NCBI GenBank assembly: GCA_946482375.1
Contig: CAMLRH010000064.1
Coordinates: 1-10,539 of the forward strand
Source: an uncultured Caulobacteraceae bacterium
Lineage (GTDB): Bacteria; Pseudomonadota; Alphaproteobacteria; Caulobacterales; Caulobacteraceae
Direction: 5' to 3'
Length of the DNA: 10,539 bases
Part shown: positions 6,816-10,539 of the stretch, one piece after another
Layout of the letters: every line of letters starts with the position of its first letter
Numbering within the stretch: the first letter of the stretch is position 1
The notes under the pieces: generated by a model
Told to the model about the DNA's origin: nothing
Seen by the model: the letters and a program-made list of their open reading frames with translations, nothing else
The model's database searches: none
Made by a program: the position numbers and the translations under genes

Positions 6816-7328
6816 TTAGCCGAACAACGCGGCGATGTCGCTCATCGGCAGGAAAAGCCGCATCCGCTGATCAGGAAACGGCAGGAAACTCTCACGCTCG
6901 TAGAAGCGGTACGCCGCCTCGTTCTTGGCGTCGACCATCACGGCGAAGGAGGCGATTTCGCTGCGCAGGGCGCGATGCAGGGCGTCGGCCAGCAGGAAGC
7001 GGCCATATCCCTGTCTCTGGTGGCGGCGATCCACCGCGAGCCGCCCCAGGAGCGTCGCCGGAATCAGGGGATAGCGGGGAAGGCGGCGTGTGAGCTCGGC
7101 GGGCAAGTCCGGCGCCGCCACACCGGTAGCCGACAGCGTGTAGTAGCCGCCAACCGCCCCGTCAGGCATGACCAGCACGAACGACGCGGCCATGTTCTTG
7201 CGGATGTCCTGACCTGCCTGGGTGCGCAGGTAACGGTCCAGCGGCTCGACACCGCTGCTGAACGAGACGCAGTCATGGTGTGCGCCAAGCGGCTCGACCC
7301 GCAGTCTACCGTGCGGCGCCGTCGCCAC
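6816..7328 (-). CDS. GNAT-family acetyltransferase toxin (TacT/AtaT type)
   Basis: A 170-aa GNAT acetyltransferase. Toxins of this group use acetyl-CoA to acetylate the amino group of aminoacyl-tRNA and so stop translation. The acetyl-CoA binding motif is visible as QRQGYG (residues 104-109) after LLGRLAVDRRH (93-103). The GGYYTLSATGV stretch (60-70) and the terminal RFYERESFLPF (141-151), whose Tyr143 is in the position of the family's usual general acid, match TacT-like proteins. Length is typical. The gene starts at a GTG (7326-7328), 3 bases after the antitoxin stop and with no evident ribosome binding site. Its translation is thus probably coupled to the antitoxin, keeping toxin below antitoxin. 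All key motifs are present, so it looks active. The tRNA target cannot be told from sequence. Confidence 0.92.
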   Translation of the reverse strand: MATAPHGRLRVEPLGAHHDCVSFSSGVEPLDRYLRTQAGQDIRKNMAASFVLVMPDGAVGGYYTLSATGVAAPDLPAELTRRLPRYPLIPATLLGRLAVDRRHQRQGYGRFLLADALHRALRSEIASFAVMVDAKNEAAYRFYERESFLPFPDQRMRLFLPMSDIAALFG

Positions 7329-7331
7329 GGT

Positions 7332-7628
7332 TCAGAGGCCGGTGGCGCGGCGATAACGCTCGACGGTGTCACGCAGGCGGTCATTTACCGGCTTCGGGTT
7401 CAGCAGGGCGTCTACAAAGGCGTGACGATCACGGATCGTCAGCGTCAGACGTTCGTGGGTCTCGATCGCCCGCTGCGCCGCTTCCTGAAGGCTGGTCAGC
7501 ACGAAATCCGTCACCGTCCGGCCTTGGAGGGCCGCCGCGTGTTCGATCAGCGTCTTTTGCTCAGGCGTCACCCGGGTCTCAAGGCGCTCGGCCCGCTTGC
7601 GGGGTGTGGTGGCAGCCGCTTTGGTCAT
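7332..7628 (-). CDS. DUF1778 ribbon-helix-helix antitoxin (TacA/AtaR type)
   Basis: A 98-aa antitoxin partner of the adjacent GNAT toxin. The N-terminal ribbon-helix-helix DNA-binding domain is seen in RAERLETRVTPEQKTLIEHA (residues 12-31), followed by AALQGRTVTDFVLTSLQEAA (32-51). The beta-strand RLETRV would contact DNA, and the two helices would form the dimer. The C-terminal part, AFVDALLNPKPVNDRLRDTV (70-89), matches the toxin-binding tail of this family. The ATG at 7628 is chosen because GGAG lies 7 bases upstream and the domain starts just after it. An in-frame ATG at 7745 would run through the promoter and lacks family similarity. The protein probably represses its own operon by binding the palindrome at 7653-7665. 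Confidence 0.93.
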   Translation of the reverse strand: MTKAAATTPRKRAERLETRVTPEQKTLIEHAAALQGRTVTDFVLTSLQEAAQRAIETHERLTLTIRDRHAFVDALLNPKPVNDRLRDTVERYRRATGL

Positions 7629-7646
7629 GGTTGGTCTCCGACCTAG

Positions 7647-7675
7647 AATGTACGGCCAGTGGCCGGGAATTTCAA
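7647..7675 (-). promoter_or_regulatory. promoter of the toxin-antitoxin operon with embedded operator
   Basis: On the minus strand TTGAAA (7670-7675, 5 of 6 to consensus) and TACATT (7647-7652, 4 of 6) are spaced by 17 bases, placing the transcription start about 12 bases before the antitoxin ATG at 7628. The spacer contains a perfect palindrome, CGGCCA-G-TGGCCG on the plus strand (7653-7665), directly abutting the -10 element. Ribbon-helix-helix antitoxins of this family bind palindromes in their own promoters, so this is the probable autoregulatory operator. The palindrome is seen directly; its role is inferred. Confidence 0.6.
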
Positions 7676-7845
7676 GCTGGCCGGCGGCGAAGGAGCTCCG
7701 CCACGTAAAGCGAGCGGACCCAAGCGGGAAGATCGTCGATCTCATCCGTTACACGTCCCTCCTTGAACGTCAGCATCCGCACATGCGGCCGCTCGAGCGC
7801 CGAGTTGTCGAAGACGAGCGCCCGATCCGACGGGGAGCGCGGATT
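7672..7845 (-). pseudogene. C-terminal remnant of a zeta-toxin-like P-loop kinase
   Basis: About 57 codons ending at a stop at 7672-7674 match my memory of the C-terminal end of short zeta-toxin/AAA-family kinases: SDRALVFDNSALERPHVRML followed by GRVTDEIDDLPAWVRSLYVAELL. Intact members are roughly 190 aa and begin with a Walker A motif (GPNGAGKS type). Nothing of that N-terminal two-thirds is present: upstream of about 7845 the frame continues with unrelated Pro/Arg-rich sequence up to 7926, with no ribosome binding site. The fragment therefore looks like a truncated pseudogene. Its 3' end runs into the -35 element of the toxin-antitoxin promoter. The alternative is a small standalone gene, but the missing nucleotide-binding half argues against function. 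The family call is from recognition only. Confidence 0.5.
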
Positions 7846-7954
7846 AACTATTACACGCGTGCTTCTTGACCGTGTGCAAGGAAGCGGCGGCTCGGGCGGA
7901 AAGCGATCGGTGAGCGGCCCTTGCATAAGAGGCAGATTGGCCGTAATGCCTTAA

Positions 7955-7979
7955 ATTGCGAATGACTTGCAATCGCAAT
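7955..7979. promoter_or_regulatory. Fur-box-like operator upstream of the receptor gene
   Basis: Perfect 7-base arms ATTGCGA (7955-7961) and TCGCAAT (7973-7979) flank an 11-base centre. Inside, TTGC at 7956-7959 and GCAA at 7969-7972 form a second overlapping imperfect palindrome. The repeating TTGC/GCAA pattern around AAT resembles alphaproteobacterial Fur-type operators before TonB-dependent receptor genes. It ends directly at the ribosome binding site AGGGGG (7980-7985), so bound repressor would cover the transcription start or early leader. A possible -10, TTAAAT, lies at 7951-7956, but no good -35 is seen. Regulation by iron through Fur is inferred; RirA, Irr or another repressor is possible. 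Confidence 0.55.
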
Positions 7980-7994
7980 AGGGGGTCTAAGGCG

Positions 7995-10271
7995 ATGTAC
8001 GGAACGAGAAGCGTGGCGAGCGTCGCGGCCATCGCCTCCGCTGTGTGGGGTCTGTTGGGTTGGGCTCCGGCAAGCGCCCAGCCGTCGCCGGAAGCCGCCG
8101 GTCTCCAGCTGGCGAGCGCCGACCCGGCCGTAGTCGAGGCCCTTGTCGTTACGGGTTCGAAGGCGGCCGCAGACGAGGTGGGCGGTTCGGCAGTCTATCT
8201 CGATGAGAAGGCGCTGGAGACCTTCTCCTATGCCGACGTCAATCGCGTACTGCGCCAGGTGCCGGGGGTCTATCTCCAGGAGGAGGAAGGCTTCGGCCTG
8301 CGCCCCAACATCGGCATCCGCGGATCGGGGTCGGACCGCAGCGGCCGCATCGCGGTCATGGAGGACGGTATCCTCATCGCTCCGGCGCCCTACGCCGCGC
8401 CGGCCGCATACTATTTCCCGCGCGTTTCGCGCATGTCAGGGGTCGAGGTCGTGAAGGGGCCGGCCGCCATCCAGTACGGTCCGCTGACGACGGGCGGCGC
8501 GCTCCAGCTCTTTTCCACCCCCATCCCCGAAGTCGAGAGGCTAGGCGGGCAGGGCAAGCTGCTCGGCGGCTACGGCTCCCTGCGCGCCCACGGCGCCCTC
8601 GGCGGTTGGCGCCAGGTCGGCCCGTTTCAGGTCGGTGGCTTGGTCGAGGTGCTGCACGAGTCGTCGGAGGGCTTCAAGGCGCTGGATTCGGGCGGCGACA
8701 CCGGCTTTCGCATCGACGACATGATGCTCAAGCTCGGCGTTCGGACGGGCGAGGCCGCAGCCATGCCGCAGTCCCTGGAGCTGAAGTTCCAGACCTCGGA
8801 CGAGACCTCGGACGAGACCTATGTCGGGCTGACGCTCGCCGATTTCCGCGCGGACCCCTACCGGCGTTATCGTGGCAGCCAGGTGGACCAGATGAACGTC
8901 GGCCACGAAACCTGGCAGGCGACGCACCGCGTCGCCCTGACGCCGGCGCTGGATCTGACCACGGTGGCCTATCGCACCGAGACGGCGCGGGCCTGGTACA
9001 AGCTCAACGATGTGCTTTCCGGCGCCAGCCTGCGCTCGGTGAACTCGGTGCTTGCCGACCCCGCCGTCTTTCCCGACGCCTACGCGACGCTGGTGGGCGC
9101 GCCGGGATATGTCAGCCCCGTGAACGCGCTGCGGATGCGCTACAACAATCGCAGCTACAAATCGGCGGGCGTCCAGTCGGTGCTTGGCGCCTCCTTCGTC
9201 AGCGGCGCGGCCGCACACCGGCTGCAGCTTTCGGTCCGCTACCACCAGGACGAGGAGGACCGCTTCCAGCACGACGACCGTTACCAGATGAACGACGGCC
9301 AGATGGGCCTGACCGCGTCCGGCGCGCCCGGCAGCCAGGAGAACCGGCTCGGCGAGGCGCGGGCGTGGGCGTTTTTCGCGCGCGACACCATTGACGTGGG
9401 CGCGATCACGCTGACGCCGGGCCTCCGCTACGAGACCATCGAGCTTAAGCGCACCAGCTATGCGCTTGGCGACGCCGCCCGGGCCGCTCCGACCGGCGTC
9501 GATCGTTCGGATGTCGACGTCTGGATCCCCGGGACCAGCGCCATCTGGCGGCTTTCGCCGTCCTGGCGGCTGATCGGCGGCGTCCACCGCGGCTTCAGCA
9601 ACCCGGCGCCGGGCTCGACCAGCGATCCGGAGACCTCGTGGAACTACGAGGCGGGCGTCCGTTACGCCGCCGGCGCGGCCTCGCTGGAAGCCATCGCCTT
9701 CTTCAACGACTACCGCAACCTTATCGGCACATGCACCGCCTCGACCGGGGGCGAATGCGCGATCGGCGCCCAGTTCGACGGCGGAGAGGTCGAGGTCAAG
9801 GGGCTGGAGCTGAGCGCCGGCTACGACCTCGCGGGCGCCTTCGGCCTCGGTGTCCGGGTCCCGGTGTCGGCTGTTTACACCTACACCGACGCCCGTTTTC
9901 AGACGGGCTTCAGCAGCGGCTACTCGCCTTGGGGGCTGGTGAGCGCGGGCTTCGAACTGCCCTACACGCCCGAGCACCAGCTGACCGCCAATCTGGGACT
10001 GCACGGCGAGGCCTGGCGAACGGACCTGATGGTGAACCACGTCAGCGACGCCCGCTCGGTGGCCGGCGCCGGGGCGATACCGCTGAACCAACTTATCGAA
10101 GCGAGGACCCTCGTCGACGTCGCTGCGGAGTACGACCTGACGGGGCAGGTGTCGTTCTTCGCCTCGGTGCAGAACCTGACGGACGAGACCTACAACGCCG
10201 CCTTCACCCCGGCTGGCGCTCGGCCGGGGGCTCCCCGCTTAGCGCAGGGCGGGGTCAAGTTGCGCTTCTGA
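7995..10271 (+). CDS. FecA-like TonB-dependent outer-membrane receptor
   Basis: A 758-aa active transporter for a scarce ligand, probably an iron chelate, driven by TonB-ExbB-ExbD. Residues 1-29 are a signal peptide (ends APASA-Q). A TonB box VEALVVTGS lies at 47-55. The plug domain (about 61-178) has VNRVLRQVPGVYLQEEEGFG, RPNIGIRGSGSDRSGRIAVM, and the closing VKGPAAIQYGPLTTGGALQL (153-172). The rest is a 22-strand barrel ending in KLRF with the expected terminal Phe. A cysteine pair in LIGTCTASTGGECAIG (encoded near 9721-9765) probably forms a disulfide in an external loop. The ATG at 7995 has AGGGGG 9 bases upstream; in-frame TTG (7956) and ATG (7962) starts lie inside the operator and spoil the signal peptide. 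There is no N-terminal FecR-type signalling domain. The substrate cannot be set from sequence. Confidence 0.95.
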   Translation: MYGTRSVASVAAIASAVWGLLGWAPASAQPSPEAAGLQLASADPAVVEALVVTGSKAAADEVGGSAVYLDEKALETFSYADVNRVLRQVPGVYLQEEEGFGLRPNIGIRGSGSDRSGRIAVMEDGILIAPAPYAAPAAYYFPRVSRMSGVEVVKGPAAIQYGPLTTGGALQLFSTPIPEVERLGGQGKLLGGYGSLRAHGALGGWRQVGPFQVGGLVEVLHESSEGFKALDSGGDTGFRIDDMMLKLGVRTGEAAAMPQSLELKFQTSDETSDETYVGLTLADFRADPYRRYRGSQVDQMNVGHETWQATHRVALTPALDLTTVAYRTETARAWYKLNDVLSGASLRSVNSVLADPAVFPDAYATLVGAPGYVSPVNALRMRYNNRSYKSAGVQSVLGASFVSGAAAHRLQLSVRYHQDEEDRFQHDDRYQMNDGQMGLTASGAPGSQENRLGEARAWAFFARDTIDVGAITLTPGLRYETIELKRTSYALGDAARAAPTGVDRSDVDVWIPGTSAIWRLSPSWRLIGGVHRGFSNPAPGSTSDPETSWNYEAGVRYAAGAASLEAIAFFNDYRNLIGTCTASTGGECAIGAQFDGGEVEVKGLELSAGYDLAGAFGLGVRVPVSAVYTYTDARFQTGFSSGYSPWGLVSAGFELPYTPEHQLTANLGLHGEAWRTDLMVNHVSDARSVAGAGAIPLNQLIEARTLVDVAAEYDLTGQVSFFASVQNLTDETYNAAFTPAGARPGAPRLAQGGVKLRF

Positions 10272-10305
10272 CGCCATCGCTTGACCGGCCGGCTGTTCGG
10301 CTTTG

Positions 10306-10330
10306 CGCGAACGCAACGTTTCGCGCTTTC
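10306..10330 (+). terminator. possible weak terminator or hairpin after the receptor gene
   Basis: GCGCGAA (10306-10312) pairs with TTCGCGC (10321-10327). The stem extends two further pairs with one bulged base, and is followed by only three T residues. It lies 35 bases after the receptor stop. The short T-run makes it a weak intrinsic terminator at best; it may let some transcription into the next gene. Confidence 0.35.
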
Positions 10331-10334
10331 GGAA

Positions 10335-10345
10335 CTGTCACAGTG
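10335..10345. promoter_or_regulatory. short perfect palindrome upstream of the tolC-like gene
   Basis: ACTGT-C-ACAGT is a perfect 5-1-5 palindrome, 83 bases before the tolC-like ATG and just after the hairpin at 10306-10330. It could be a regulator binding site for the downstream gene. No known operator is recognised and an 11-base palindrome may be chance. Confidence 0.25.
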
Positions 10346-10428
10346 AAGCGCCTTTTACGGGCCGGCGCGGCCGGTCCCCGAAGGCGATCCGCAATAAACG
10401 CGCCGACAAGCGCGCAGGGGATAAGCTG

Positions 10429-10539
10429 ATGTTCAATACCCGCCGGGCGGCCCTGTTCGCCGCCGTCTGGAGCGCCGCGATCCTGCCCGCGGCGAATGCC
10501 GCCGCCGAGACCCTGGCCGACGCCATCGCGCTCGCCTAC
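10429..10539 (+). CDS. TolC-family outer-membrane efflux protein (5' end only)
   Basis: The first 37 codons of a gene cut by the right edge. The start ATG at 10429 has AGGGG (10416-10420) 8 bases upstream. Residues 1-24 form a signal peptide (MFNTRRAALFAAVWSAAILP, cleavage near ANA-A). The mature start AETLADAIALAY is the typical opening of TolC/TolC-like proteins, the outer-membrane channels of tripartite efflux pumps and type I secretion systems. It lies 157 bases after the receptor stop on the same strand, so it may or may not be co-transcribed with it. The partner pump genes are outside the window. The call rests on a short segment but the pattern is distinctive. Confidence 0.78.
   Translation, partial: MFNTRRAALFAAVWSAAILPAANAAAETLADAIALAY

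Noticed and set aside
6690..7646. A 318-codon plus-strand frame across the toxin-antitoxin region
   Set aside because: It is antisense to both well-supported toxin and antitoxin genes and has no domain or plausible start signal.
7956..7994. Upstream TTG (7956) or ATG (7962) as the receptor start
   Set aside because: Both lie within the Fur-like operator, lack a ribosome binding site, and put a Cys/Asn/Arg-rich tail before a normal signal peptide; the ATG at 7995 has AGGGGG at the right distance.
8792..8820. 12-base tandem repeat (GACCTCGGACGA, about 2.4 copies) in the receptor gene
   Set aside because: It encodes TSDETSDETY, which resembles a conserved DETSxETY segment of this receptor family, so it is more likely conserved coding sequence than a recent expansion.
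8541..10091. A 516-codon open frame on the minus strand inside the receptor gene
   Set aside because: It is wholly antisense to a clear TonB-dependent receptor, has the Arg/Ala/Gly/Val-rich composition of a GC-driven shadow frame, and shows no recognisable domain.
1..10539. CRISPR array, insertion sequence or integrase gene
   Set aside because: No regularly spaced repeats, transposase or recombinase domains, or paired terminal repeats were seen on either strand.

Overview
The window looks like chromosomal (or integrated) DNA from a high-GC alphaproteobacterium, most likely of the Caulobacterales (Brevundimonas, Phenylobacterium or Caulobacter type). This rests on the strong G/C bias at third codon positions, the long shadow reading frames it creates, and the character of the secretion, receptor and toxin-antitoxin proteins. 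The genus is inferred, not proven.

Region 1 (bases 1-6033, minus strand) is a tightly packed type IV secretion system (T4SS) operon. In transcription order it holds virB1 (lytic transglycosylase), virB2 (pilin), virB3, virB4 (ATPase), virB6 (polytopic channel protein), virB9 (outer-membrane core) and virB10 (core scaffold, running off the left edge). Five of the six junctions are ATGA overlaps of 4 bases, and the sixth (virB2-virB3) is a gap of 4 bases. No virB5, virB7 or virB8 lies between virB1 and virB10, although virB8 often sits just before virB9. virB11, virD4 and any relaxase or effector genes would have to lie beyond the left edge.

Region 2 (6034-6815) is a divergent intergenic region with a perfect DnaA-box sequence, a small plus-strand gene of unknown function (90 aa) with a strong ribosome binding site, and a 303-base spacer with no convincing gene. 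Part of that spacer is clearly AT-richer than its surroundings.

Region 3 (6816-7845, minus strand) is a toxin-antitoxin pair: a ribbon-helix-helix DUF1778 antitoxin followed 3 bases later by a GNAT acetyltransferase toxin (TacA/TacT, AtaR/AtaT type). Its likely promoter carries a perfect 13-base palindrome exactly between the -35 and -10 elements, a good candidate autoregulatory operator. Immediately upstream on the same strand is what looks like the C-terminal stump of a zeta-toxin-like P-loop kinase.

Region 4 (7955-10539, plus strand) is an outer-membrane transport region: a 25-base Fur-box-like inverted repeat, a 758-aa FecA-like TonB-dependent receptor, and the first 37 codons of a TolC-family outer-membrane efflux protein. 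The operator suggests the receptor is repressed by iron. No whole new defence or mobile system is visible. The points most worth following up are the streamlined T4SS gene set, the promoter-embedded operator, and the kinase remnant beside the intact toxin-antitoxin pair.
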